From: Mycolicibacterium senegalense
Lineage (GTDB): Bacteria > Actinomycetota > Actinomycetes > Mycobacteriales > Mycobacteriaceae
Reading direction: 5' to 3'
NCBI RefSeq assembly: GCF_019645875.1
Contig: NZ_CP081000.1
Span: forward strand, 5,950,417-6,014,416
DNA length: 64,000 bases
The notes under the pieces are model-generated. The model saw only the letters and a program-made list of their open reading frames with translations, was not told where the DNA came from and did no database searches. The translations under genes and the position numbers were made by a program. Numbering within the stretch: position 1 is the stretch's first letter; each line of letters begins with the position of its first letter. Positions 23,135 through 31,070 of this stretch are shown piece after piece.

Positions 23135-25916
23135 GGGGCCGCCGCGGCCACCAGAACCAGCGGCCGAGCAGCACGGCGATGGGCGGCACCACGAACGTCC
23201 GCACCACCAGGGTGTCGATCATCAAGCCGATCCCGATCGTCGAACCCACCTGGGCGATCGTCACCACACTGGCGCCCAGCATGGCGAACATGGTCAGCCC
23301 GAACACGATTCCCGCGATGGTGACGACGCTGCCGGTCCCGGCGAAGGCGCGGATGGTCGCGGTCCGCACTCCGGCGGCGGCCTCGTCACGCAACCGCATG
23401 GCCAACAGCAGGTTGTAATCGGCGCCGACGGCGACCAAGGCGATGAACGCCAGCGCCGGTACCGCCCAATGCAGCGGTTGGCCGAGCACGAACTGCCAGA
23501 TGGCGACGCTGGCACCCAACGCCGATGCGTAGGAGACCGTGACGGTGGCCAGTACCACGATCCCGGCGACGGGGCTGCGCAGCATCCCGGCCACGATCAC
23601 GAAGATGAGCACGAGCGTGGCGAGGACGAGCAGGGCGAAATCGTGCTGCACGTAGTCGATGAGTTCGGCGGTGGCGGTGCCCACCCCGGTGAGGTCGACG
23701 ACGCCGCCGGCCGCCAGCGGAGTGTCCTTGAGTGCCTCGGCTGCCGCGACGCGGATCTCGTCAGAGCGGTCCGCGCCGTCCTGGCCCCAGGACTCGCCGT
23801 CGCCGTAGACCAGCAGCCGGGTGGCATGGCCGTCCGGGGAGAACATCATGTCCATCACCCGCCGATACTCGGGATCGTCGAAAGTTCGTGGCGGCAGGTA
23901 GAACCCGCCCTCCGGACTGCCGGCGAAGTCGGAGCTGAGCTGGGACAGGTAGCCGGTCATCAGCCGCATCTGCGGGCCGACCGTGTCCAGGCTGGAGCGC
24001 AGGGTCGAGGTGAGGCCGCGCAGCTGGGACAGTGCCCCGCGCATGGTCACCACTGCATCGGCCGCGCCGTCGAGTGAGTTGGTGGCGCTGGTGGCGCCGT
24101 CTCTGAGCGCGCCTGCTCCGCCGGCCAGGGTGCCGGTCGCGCTGACCGCATCGTCGAGCGGCTTGACGATTTTCTGCACGGCGGCGCAGATGGGATTGGC
24201 CGCACAGTCGGGGTTGCCGTTGACGAACTGGCGCAGCGGATCGGCATATCCGGAGACCTCCCGCAGGTTGCCCTGCAACCCCGTCATGCCCGCGCCGATG
24301 TCCTGCGACCCGGCCCCAACCCGGTTCAGTCCGTCTACGGCACCGGTCAACCCTCGTTGCATACCGTCGAGCGCGGTGTCGAGTCGACCGATGGTGGCCG
24401 TCACGGTGTCGACAGAGGACATCCCGTCGAGCGCGGATTGTGCTGTGCCGTCGAGCTGTTCGCCGATCTGGCCGGCCTGATAGGCCAGCGTACCCTGGCG
24501 CACCGGGGTTCCGGCGGGCCGACTGGCCGATTGCACCGTACGTACCCCGCGCACCTCCAGCACCTTTCGGGTGACCCGCTCGATGGTGATCAGCCCGGCC
24601 GGGGTCCGCAGATCGCGGTCGGCCTGGATCGACACGATCTCGGGCAACAGCCGGTTGTCCGGGAAGCGGCCGTGCATCGCTTGGTACCCGCGGCTGGAAT
24701 CGGTGGTGGCCGGCTGCGCGGACAGCTCCGCGAAACTGATCTTGGCGCCGAGCAGTGGGACCGTGCAGACGACGAGAACGGCTGCGGCAGTCACCAGCAC
24801 CGGCCCCGGCCACCGGGCGACGGCGGTGCCGATCCTGCGCCACCGATGGTTGATCCGTGCGACTCTGGGCTCGACCCTCCCGCGCCGGCTGAACCAGCCG
24901 ATCATGGCCGGGGTCAACGTCAGCGCCCCGAGCATGGCTGCGAGAATGCCTATGCCACTGGGTATCCCGGCGCTGCGCAGAAAGCTCACCTTGGCGAAGG
25001 TGAGGCAGAACAGGGCTGTGGCGATGGTGGCGGACGACCCGGCGATGACCGGCGCGACCCGGCGATAAGCGTCGGCCAGCGCCTCCGGTGCCGCCAGGCC
25101 GGCGCGCCGGTTCTCGTGGTAGCGGCCCAGGAGGAAGATGCCGTAGTCGGTCCCGGCGCCCAGCACCATCGCCGACATCAATGCCACTGAGAACACCGAC
25201 ACCTCGATCACTCCGTGTTCACCCAGCAGGGCGACCACAGGGCGCGCGACCGCCAGCGACAGCCCCACCGATGCCAGCGGTACGGCTGCGGTGATCGGCG
25301 ACCGGTAGACGAACAACAGCAGCGCGGCGATCATCCCCACGGTCAGCACCGTGATCCGCGCCAATTGCGCGTCCAGAGCGGCGAATTCATCGACCAGGCT
25401 GGCGCCCGGCCCGGTGACGTGGGTGCGCAGGCCCTCCGGCGGGTCGGTCAGATCGACTGCCCCGCGCAGCGCAGCGACGGCCTCGGTGGCGGCGCTGCTG
25501 CCGAGTTGGCCGGACAGCCGCGCCATCAGGTAGGCCGCCTTGTGGTCTCGGCTCTCGAACACGGCGGCGGCAGCCGGGTCGTCCCACAGGTCCATCACCG
25601 ACTCGACGCCGGGAGTCTGCGTGCGGAGCCGCTCGGCCAGGGCGCGGTAGTAGGCCCGGTCGGGCTCCCCCAGTGTCCGATCAGCTTCGAGGACCACGTA
25701 GGCGATGTTGTTGCTGTCGGAATCCCCGAACAGCTTTCCCATCCGTTGCGCTGCCTGCGTGGCTCCCGAATCGGTCGGGAAGAACGCCCGGGACTGCTCC
25801 TTCACGACGTGTTCGAGCTGAGGCACCGCGACGTTGCCGACGCCGGCCAACAGCACCCACACCGCCATGACCAGCAGTGCATATCTACTTGCCGCCCGCG
25901 CGATCGTCCCCAACAT
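23067..25916 (-). CDS. MmpL/MMPL-family RND transporter
   Basis: A 949-residue RND exporter of the MMPL family with about twelve membrane segments in two bundles. GTDYGIFLLGRY near residue 254 and GADYNLLLAMRLRDE near residue 828 are the two conserved proton-relay motifs. The large second periplasmic domain (about residues 400-740) contains a long Ala/Gly-rich helical stretch (LDGMQRGLTGAVDGLNRVG, ATSATNSLDGAADAV) seen in lipid-exporting MmpLs. The ATG at 25916 is used; the frame runs to 26486 but crosses the operator. Divergent TetR and a double palindrome indicate repression. It may export a lipid or drug; no mmpS is adjacent. Confidence 0.94.
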   Translation of the reverse strand: MLGTIARAASRYALLVMAVWVLLAGVGNVAVPQLEHVVKEQSRAFFPTDSGATQAAQRMGKLFGDSDSNNIAYVVLEADRTLGEPDRAYYRALAERLRTQTPGVESVMDLWDDPAAAAVFESRDHKAAYLMARLSGQLGSSAATEAVAALRGAVDLTDPPEGLRTHVTGPGASLVDEFAALDAQLARITVLTVGMIAALLLFVYRSPITAAVPLASVGLSLAVARPVVALLGEHGVIEVSVFSVALMSAMVLGAGTDYGIFLLGRYHENRRAGLAAPEALADAYRRVAPVIAGSSATIATALFCLTFAKVSFLRSAGIPSGIGILAAMLGALTLTPAMIGWFSRRGRVEPRVARINHRWRRIGTAVARWPGPVLVTAAAVLVVCTVPLLGAKISFAELSAQPATTDSSRGYQAMHGRFPDNRLLPEIVSIQADRDLRTPAGLITIERVTRKVLEVRGVRTVQSASRPAGTPVRQGTLAYQAGQIGEQLDGTAQSALDGMSSVDTVTATIGRLDTALDGMQRGLTGAVDGLNRVGAGSQDIGAGMTGLQGNLREVSGYADPLRQFVNGNPDCAANPICAAVQKIVKPLDDAVSATGTLAGGAGALRDGATSATNSLDGAADAVVTMRGALSQLRGLTSTLRSSLDTVGPQMRLMTGYLSQLSSDFAGSPEGGFYLPPRTFDDPEYRRVMDMMFSPDGHATRLLVYGDGESWGQDGADRSDEIRVAAAEALKDTPLAAGGVVDLTGVGTATAELIDYVQHDFALLVLATLVLIFVIVAGMLRSPVAGIVVLATVTVSYASALGASVAIWQFVLGQPLHWAVPALAFIALVAVGADYNLLLAMRLRDEAAAGVRTATIRAFAGTGSVVTIAGIVFGLTMFAMLGASVVTIAQVGSTIGIGLMIDTLVVRTFVVPPIAVLLGRWFWWPRRPLRSSRPYRREHRSVAPSFAPPR

Positions 25917-25931
25917 CGCTCCCCGCCCCGT

Positions 25932-25969
25932 CCATAACAATGTTATTGGCAGGTATAACATTGTTATGG
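25932..25969. promoter_or_regulatory. Double palindromic operator between MmpL and TetR genes
   Basis: CCATAACAATGTTAT (25932-25946) and ATAACATTGTTATGG (25955-25969) are exact reverse complements separated by 8 bases, and each is itself near-palindromic (ATAACA-N-TGTTAT). Centres are 21 bases apart, two helical turns, so two repressor dimers could bind on one face. TATAAC at 25954-25959 may be a -10 toward the TetR gene. Confidence 0.72.
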
Positions 25970-25973
25970 CAGC

Positions 25974-26708
25974 ATGTCCAGGACGATGTCCACCATGGGA
26001 ATTCGCGACAGCCTGATCGAGGAAAGCCTGCAAGTTCTCGAGGAGAGCGGGCCTGAGGCACTCAACGCGCGCATGCTGGCCAAGCGGATCGGCGCCTCCA
26101 CGATGGCGGTCTACACCCACTTCGACGGCATGCCCGGCCTGTACGAGGCCCTGGTGCGGGAGTCCTTCGTCCGCTTCGGCGAGCACCTGCGCCGCCGTCC
26201 CGACACCGACGATCCGGTGGCCGACCTGCTCGCCTCCGGGCTGGCCTACCGCGAGTACGCGCTGACCTATCCGCAGCGCTACCGGCTGATGTTCGGCATC
26301 ACCTCGCCGTCCATCGCACTGCCCATAGGCCGGGACGTCACGGTCGACGGCAATCCGGCGGAGCTCTCCGAGATCAACTCGGTATACGCCCAGATCCCGG
26401 CCTTCGTGCAGCGCTGCATGGACATCGGAGCCATCGCCGAAGGCGATCCGGTGGCCGTGGCCGCCCAGATCTGGACCATGATGCACGGCTACGTACTGGC
26501 CGAGATCATCGGCGTCTTCGGCACCGACGGCGCCGGTGTCTCACGGGTACTCGCCCCGCACGTCACCAACCTCCTGGTCGGCCTCGGCGGTGACCGCGAT
26601 CGGATCCAGCAGTCTTTTCAGCGACTGAAGCCGCCCGAGCCGCCGCCGCGCCCGGTATCTCCCGTAGCCGCCACGGTCCGCCGTGGCCGCCGGACCCGCA
26701 GCCCTTAG
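25974..26708 (+). CDS. TetR family transcriptional regulator
   Basis: A 244-residue TetR protein. The DNA-binding domain is in IRDSLIEESLQVLEESGPEALNARMLAKRIGASTMAVYTHFDGMPGLYEALV (about residues 10-62), with a C-terminal domain of the WHG/TetR_C_33 type (GLAYREYALTYPQRYRLMFG). The tail from residue 215 is Pro/Arg-rich (PPEPPPRPVSPV, RRGRRTRSP). Starts at 25974, 25986 and 25995 are all in frame and none has a good ribosome site; with a -10 at 25954 the leader would be only a few bases. Divergent from the MMPL gene and the obvious candidate to bind the double palindrome. Confidence 0.92.
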   Translation: MSRTMSTMGIRDSLIEESLQVLEESGPEALNARMLAKRIGASTMAVYTHFDGMPGLYEALVRESFVRFGEHLRRRPDTDDPVADLLASGLAYREYALTYPQRYRLMFGITSPSIALPIGRDVTVDGNPAELSEINSVYAQIPAFVQRCMDIGAIAEGDPVAVAAQIWTMMHGYVLAEIIGVFGTDGAGVSRVLAPHVTNLLVGLGGDRDRIQQSFQRLKPPEPPPRPVSPVAATVRRGRRTRSP

Positions 26709-27382
26709 CCGGCGGCGCGCTTCACGAGTTCGTCCATCGCCGCGGGATCGTCGGAATCCACGACGGGAAAACCGGCGCCCGGCTCGCCCACCCAATGCAG
26801 CTCGATGCCCGGGTTGTGCACATCGGACCCGTCAGGCAGGAAGAAGTGCGGACTGCCCTGCACCTCATCGCGGTGATCGCGATAGCCCCGCATCATCTCC
26901 GCCCGGGCCGTCCCCTGCTCAAGGTCGCGGCGCAAGGCGCCGGCATCGACACCCGAGCACCGCTGCGCGACACCGATGATCTCGTGCAACAAGGAGACCG
27001 GCCTGCTGTCGGTGAAGAACGCGTGCCGCAACGCCATGTCGAGCCGCTCTGCCGCCGGCAGAGATTGTCGCTTGGCCGCATGCACCGCCTCGTTGGTGAG
27101 CAACGAGGTGATGGGCCAGGTCGAGGCGTCGCCCTGCCAGGGCTTCCAGCCGAACTCGGGCGCCAGAGCGCCCACCACCGGAATCTCGCTGTCGAGGTAG
27201 CGCTTCGGGATCGGAAACTCGTTGACGTCCTCGAGCAGGAACAACTGGTGGTCCACCCGCACCGCATCGGTCAGGCCGGCCTTCTCCCGCGCCGCGTAGA
27301 AGCGGTGCAGCGCCACGGTCGACCACCCGCACACCACGTCGGTGAATACCACGACAGTTCCCGGCTGCACATCTATCTTCAT
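26705..27382 (-). CDS. DsbA/FrnE-like thioredoxin-fold protein
   Basis: A 225-residue DsbA-like protein. The active-site motif near residue 16 is DVVCGWS, i.e. CxxS with only the first cysteine. The rest fits the DsbA insert and fold: NEAVHAAKRQS, MALRHAFFTDSRPVSLLHEIIGVAQ, and the cis-Pro region QGSPHFFLPDG. No signal peptide, so cytosolic; such proteins (FrnE, 2-hydroxychromene isomerase type) act in disulfide exchange or glutathione/mycothiol-like chemistry. It lies 36 bases downstream of the zinc dehydrogenase in the same direction, so the two probably form an operon. The 3' end overlaps the convergent TetR stop by 4 bases. Confidence 0.86.
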   Translation of the reverse strand: MKIDVQPGTVVVFTDVVCGWSTVALHRFYAAREKAGLTDAVRVDHQLFLLEDVNEFPIPKRYLDSEIPVVGALAPEFGWKPWQGDASTWPITSLLTNEAVHAAKRQSLPAAERLDMALRHAFFTDSRPVSLLHEIIGVAQRCSGVDAGALRRDLEQGTARAEMMRGYRDHRDEVQGSPHFFLPDGSDVHNPGIELHWVGEPGAGFPVVDSDDPAAMDELVKRAAG

Positions 27383-27418
27383 GACGGCCGGGTTCCCACC
27401 GTGAGGGCCGCGAAACGC

Positions 27419-28600
27419 CTACGGCCTGAGGATGATTTTGACGGCACCGTCCTTCTTCTTCTGGAAGATGTCGTAGCCGTGCGGAGCCTCGTCGAGCGGC
27501 AGCACGTGGGTCGCGAAACCGTCGACGCCCAACGGATCGTCGTCGCCGAGCAGCGGCAGGATGTCGCCCACCCACTTCTTGACGTTGGCCTGTCCCATCC
27601 GCAGCTGCACCTGCTTGTCGAACAAGGTGAGCATCGGCAGTGGATCGGCCATGCCCCCGTAGACACCGATCAGAGAAATGGTGCCGCCGCGGCGCACCGT
27701 GTCGATCGCGGTGTAAAAAGCGTCCAGCCGATCGACCCCGGCCGTCTGCATCAGCGGTTTGGCGATGGCATCGGGCATCAACGCGGTCATCTTCTGCAGC
27801 GTGGAGGCCACCGGTGAGCCATGCGCCTCCATGCCGACCGTGTCGATCACCGAATCCGTGCCGCGGCCGTCGGTCATCGACCGCACCGCGTCGCCCACCG
27901 ATTCGTCCAGTGAGCTCAGGTCGATGGTGGTGATGCCACGCTGCTCGGCGCGGGCCAACCGCTCGGCGACCCGGTCCACCGCGATCACGCGATAACCGAG
28001 ATGCGCTGCGATGCGGGCTGCCATGTCGCCGATCGGCCCGAGCCCGAGAACCGTCACCGAGCCGCCGTCGGGAATCTCGGCATACGCGACCGCCTGCCAG
28101 GCGGTGGGCAGCACGTCCGAGAGGTAGACGAACCGCGAATCCGGTGGCCCCTCAGGCACTTTGATGTGCGTGAACTGGGCCTGGGGCACCCGCAGGTACT
28201 CGGCTTGGCCGCCGGGTACCTGACCGTAGAGCTCCGAGTAGCCGAACAGTGCCGCGCCCATGCCCTGGTCTCGGACCTGGGTTGTCTCGCATTGGGTGTA
28301 GAGCTGCTCATCGCACATGAAGCAGTGCCCGCACGAGATCTGGAAGGGAATGACCACCCGCTCGCCCACCGACAGGCTGCCGACAGCGGAACCCACCTCT
28401 CGGACGATGCCCATCGGCTCATGGCCCAGGATGTCGCCGGGATGCATGAAGGCACCGAGCACCTCGTAGAGATGTAGGTCTGAGCCGCAGATGTTGGTCG
28501 AGGTGACCTCGATGATCGCGTCGGTGGGCTCTTGAATCTCGGGGTCGGGCACGGTGTCGACCCGCACGTCTCGCCGGCCGTGCCAGGTAACGGCTTTCAA
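27419..28600 (-). CDS. Zinc-dependent alcohol/formaldehyde dehydrogenase
   Basis: A 393-residue MDR enzyme close to the glutathione-independent formaldehyde dehydrogenase group. Catalytic zinc ligands C38 and GHE (H60/E61) are present, and the structural zinc cysteines C90, C93, C96 and C104 are complete. The Rossmann motif VLGLGPIGDMAARIAAHLG is near residue 185. The long C-terminal region with RRGGTISLIGVYGG is typical of this group. It starts the leftward pair with the DsbA-like gene and is divergent from the flavin-reductase-like gene (87-base gap containing only a GC-rich imperfect hairpin). Likely role: NAD-dependent aldehyde or alcohol detoxification. Confidence 0.93.
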   Translation of the reverse strand: MKAVTWHGRRDVRVDTVPDPEIQEPTDAIIEVTSTNICGSDLHLYEVLGAFMHPGDILGHEPMGIVREVGSAVGSLSVGERVVIPFQISCGHCFMCDEQLYTQCETTQVRDQGMGAALFGYSELYGQVPGGQAEYLRVPQAQFTHIKVPEGPPDSRFVYLSDVLPTAWQAVAYAEIPDGGSVTVLGLGPIGDMAARIAAHLGYRVIAVDRVAERLARAEQRGITTIDLSSLDESVGDAVRSMTDGRGTDSVIDTVGMEAHGSPVASTLQKMTALMPDAIAKPLMQTAGVDRLDAFYTAIDTVRRGGTISLIGVYGGMADPLPMLTLFDKQVQLRMGQANVKKWVGDILPLLGDDDPLGVDGFATHVLPLDEAPHGYDIFQKKKDGAVKIILRP

Positions 28601-28687
28601 GTTCTGCTCCCATCGCTTGCGGTGTCGCAGGTGGGGCTACCCCGCCAGGGCTGCACCAAACCGGGTCGCTGTGGTGACAATGGTGGG

Positions 28688-29182
28688 GTGGCACAGAGCT
28701 GGGCAGGCTTCGACGGATTCGTCGGACTCCTCGATTACCCGATGTTCGTCGTGACGGCCCGAGGCGAAGACGGGCCGGCGGGCTGCCTGGTCGGCTTCAC
28801 CACGCAGGCCAGCATCGACCCGCCCCGGTTCGTGGTCGGCATCTCGAAGGCGAACCACACTTTCGGTGTCGCCGAATCGGCCACGCATCTGGGGGTGCAT
28901 CTGCTGGCCCGCGACGATCTCGAGTTGGCCCGATGGTTCGGCGGGCAGACGGGTGACGAGGTCGACAAGTTCGCCGGGTGCGAGTGGCATCCGGGCACCG
29001 CCGAGACACCGATCCTCGATGCCGCCCCCGCCTGGTTCGTCGGCGTCGTCCTCGACCGTTTCGACCTCGGCGACCACGTCGGATTTCTGCTCGATCCGGT
29101 CGACGGCCAGGCCCCCGACGAACCACAGTCGTGGATCCAACTCACCGACGTGGCCGATCTGGAGCCGGGCCACGACGCCTGA
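28688..29182 (+). CDS. Flavin reductase-like domain protein
   Basis: A 164-residue protein of the flavin-reductase-like FMN-binding split-barrel family: DYPMFVVTARGEDGPAGCLVGFTTQASIDPPRFVVGISKANHT is the conserved core where FMN and NADH bind. The GTG at 28688 (VAQSWAGF) is chosen; earlier frame overlaps the divergent dehydrogenase. A short GGTGG precedes it. It could be a stand-alone FMN reductase or the reductase component for a monooxygenase elsewhere. It ends 1 base before the convergent Nudix stop. Confidence 0.86.
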   Translation: MAQSWAGFDGFVGLLDYPMFVVTARGEDGPAGCLVGFTTQASIDPPRFVVGISKANHTFGVAESATHLGVHLLARDDLELARWFGGQTGDEVDKFAGCEWHPGTAETPILDAAPAWFVGVVLDRFDLGDHVGFLLDPVDGQAPDEPQSWIQLTDVADLEPGHDA

Positions 29183-29183
29183 G

Positions 29184-29903
29184 TTACTTCCAGGCGAAGA
29201 CCGGCTGCTCGAGTTCGTCGACCGGATCGCTGCGGCCTTCCAGGGCCAGCCAGCGCAATTGCAGCAAGACCGCGCCCGTGGGCGCGTGGATCAGGTCGTT
29301 GCCCAGCGGAATCTGCACGACCGGGCGCGGGCTCTCCGGAATCGTGATGAACCGCGGCGAATCCTCGCGCTGCAGTTGGTGCAGCCCCACCCGGTAGGCC
29401 GCGACCACCTCGTCGGGCGACGGTCTCAGTTCCAGCCGTCCGCCGCCCCAGATCACCACCGGGGTGATGACATAGCCGGAACGGGTCGGATAGTCGTCGA
29501 GCAGGCCCAGCACCGCCGAGTCGGGCAGGTTCACCCCGACCTCTTCGTCCAGTTCCCGCAACGCCGCGTCGACCGCGGTTTCCCCCGGGTCCAGCCGGCC
29601 ACCGGGCAGCGCCCACTGCGCGGCATGCGACGACAACCGAGAAGCCCTGCGGCACAACAGGAAAGCGGCACCACCGGACACATCGACCATACGGCCGTCG
29701 AGGCCGGGTTCCGGCATCGGCCGGCCACCGATCCACTCATCGACAGGGGCCGGGTCCACCCGGTCCTCACCCAGTTCGGAATCGACCAGTACCACCGCAA
29801 CGGCTGCGTGCCGCTTCGTCGGGTCGGTCACCGCGCGGCGCTGATACCCCGACAGATGTGCACCGATACGCGTGCGCAGGGCTTCGTCATAGGCGATCGT
29901 CAC
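29184..29903 (-). CDS. NUDIX hydrolase
   Basis: A 239-residue Nudix protein with a complete Nudix box at residues 102-124 (GRLDPGETAVDAALRELDEEVGV), which fits GX5EX7REUXEEXGU exactly. The preceding QWALPGG is standard. About 75 N-terminal residues and 110 C-terminal residues flank the box, longer than minimal MutT, and resemble CoA-pyrophosphatase/NUDT7-type mycobacterial proteins. GTG start at 29903. It cleaves a nucleoside-diphosphate-linked substrate with Mg2+; CoA or a nucleotide sugar is possible. It follows the SnoaL-like gene by 24 bases in the same direction. Confidence 0.92.
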   Translation of the reverse strand: MTIAYDEALRTRIGAHLSGYQRRAVTDPTKRHAAVAVVLVDSELGEDRVDPAPVDEWIGGRPMPEPGLDGRMVDVSGGAAFLLCRRASRLSSHAAQWALPGGRLDPGETAVDAALRELDEEVGVNLPDSAVLGLLDDYPTRSGYVITPVVIWGGGRLELRPSPDEVVAAYRVGLHQLQREDSPRFITIPESPRPVVQIPLGNDLIHAPTGAVLLQLRWLALEGRSDPVDELEQPVFAWK

Positions 29904-29927
29904 CGCTCGACCATATGCGGAGCCCGC

Positions 29928-30305
29928 TCAGTGGTCCGGCTTGCGGGTCTGCTGGTAGAGCGCCAGCTTCCAGACACCGTCGACCCGGTGGTAGACGCTG
30001 GACATGGCGCCGACGAACGCGGGCTCCTCCTCGTCGCGGTAGGCCGTGCCCGTGTAGACCAGGACGGCGTTGTCGTCGTCGAGCACGATCACGTGCACAC
30101 CGCTGAGCTCGTAGGCGCGCCACGGCGGTGATTCGGCCAGCGCGGCGACGACGGTGTTGCGGTCCATCACCATGCCGTTGGCCAGCACCATGACGGCGTC
30201 GGGCAACATCAGGCCGCCGTAGAAATCCGCGCCGGTCGACTCGCACAACGAATCCCACCCGGCACGCTCGATGTGCAGGAGTTCATCGAGAACTTGGCTG
30301 GTCAC
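29928..30305 (-). CDS. SnoaL/DUF4440-like protein
   Basis: A 125-residue NTF2-fold protein: an N-terminal helix (VLDELLHIERAGWDSLCE), then ADFYGGLMLPDAVMVLANGMVMDRNTVVAAL and the strand-rich half ending GVWKLALYQQTRK. This pattern matches nuclear-transport-factor-2-like proteins of the DUF4440 type, which often bind small ligands or stabilise partners. GTG start at 30305. Likely co-transcribed with the Nudix gene. No catalytic residues can be assigned. Confidence 0.82.
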   Translation of the reverse strand: MTSQVLDELLHIERAGWDSLCESTGADFYGGLMLPDAVMVLANGMVMDRNTVVAALAESPPWRAYELSGVHVIVLDDDNAVLVYTGTAYRDEEEPAFVGAMSSVYHRVDGVWKLALYQQTRKPDH

Positions 30306-30348
30306 CGCTAGGTGATACCCGTTACCCGAACCTGGTATGCCTGGGCAT

Positions 30349-30364
30349 CACTGTGAAAACAGTG
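30349..30364. promoter_or_regulatory. Inverted repeat CACTGT-GAAA-ACAGTG before the cutinase gene
   Basis: Perfect 6-base arms lie 14 bases before the cutinase GTG. A wider pair ATCACT (30347-30352) and AGTGAT (30371-30376) flanks it. It could be an operator or a 5' hairpin that covers the ribosome site. No regulator gene is adjacent. Confidence 0.35.
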
Positions 30365-30377
30365 GTAGAAGTGATTC

Positions 30378-31070
30378 GTGGGTGTCCGTAAGGTATCGGC
30401 CCTCGCGGGCGTCGCAGCGGTGACTGCGGCCGCCGCCGTGGGCACGATCGTGACGCCCGTCTCGATACCTTCCGCCTCGGCCGCACCGGACTGTCCCGAC
30501 ATCGAGGTCGTCTTCGCCCGCGGCACCGACGAGCCCGCGGGCATCGGCAATGTCGGCAAGGCGTTCGTGGACACGCTGCGCCCGATGGTCAAAGGCTCGA
30601 CGGTCGGCACCTACGCCGTGCAGTACCCCGCGTCGTGGGACTTCATGAAGGCTGCGGCCGGAGCCACCGACATGAGCAAACGCGTCCAGGCCACCGCGGC
30701 GCGCTGCCCCAAGACCAAGATCGTGATGGGCGGCTACTCGCAAGGCGCGGCCGTCGTGGACGTCGTCGCCACCTCACCCGTTGCCGGTCTCGGCTACAGC
30801 GCGCCCCTGCCCGCCGCCGTCGTCCCACGCGTCGCCTCCGTTGTGGTGTTCGGCAACCCGTCGGCGCGCCTCGGGCAACCGCTCACCCGGATGAGCCCGG
30901 ACTTCGGCGCCAGAACGGCCGACCTGTGCAACACCAACGACCCGATCTGTTCGCTCGGCCGAGACTGGAACGCCCACATCAGCTATCCGAAATCGGGCCT
31001 GATCAAACTTGCGGCGCAATGGGTTACGCGTCACGTCCAGCCGGCTCCAGCGCCCGCTGCTCGACGCTGA
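30378..31070 (+). CDS. Secreted cutinase family serine esterase
   Basis: A 230-residue cutinase. The signal peptide includes ALAGVAAVTAAAAVGTIVTPVSIPSASA with cleavage expected near residue 36. The mature domain begins with a conserved Cys (APDCPDIEVVFARGTDEP), has the nucleophile motif GGYSQGA (S121), a Cys-bracketed Asp in CNTNDPICS, and His in NAHISYPKSG; four cysteines give the usual two disulfides. Mycobacterial cutinase-like proteins (Culp) are exported esterases acting on short- to medium-chain lipids or cell-wall lipids. GTG start. The 3' end overlaps the convergent cyclase gene by 47 bases. Confidence 0.94.
   Translation: MGVRKVSALAGVAAVTAAAAVGTIVTPVSIPSASAAPDCPDIEVVFARGTDEPAGIGNVGKAFVDTLRPMVKGSTVGTYAVQYPASWDFMKAAAGATDMSKRVQATAARCPKTKIVMGGYSQGAAVVDVVATSPVAGLGYSAPLPAAVVPRVASVVVFGNPSARLGQPLTRMSPDFGARTADLCNTNDPICSLGRDWNAHISYPKSGLIKLAAQWVTRHVQPAPAPAARR

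Noticed and set aside
24357..25190. Plus-strand open frame of 277 codons
   Set aside because: Antisense of the MmpL gene; His/Gly/Gln-rich shadow.
25917..26486. Minus-strand extension of the MmpL frame by 190 codons
   Set aside because: It runs over the double palindrome and antisense to the TetR gene; no conserved sequence; the MmpL family normally starts near MLGTIARAASRYALLVM.
27383..27418. Possible terminator between the zinc dehydrogenase and DsbA-like genes
   Set aside because: Only a weak GC-rich repeat and no T-run; the genes are likely co-transcribed.
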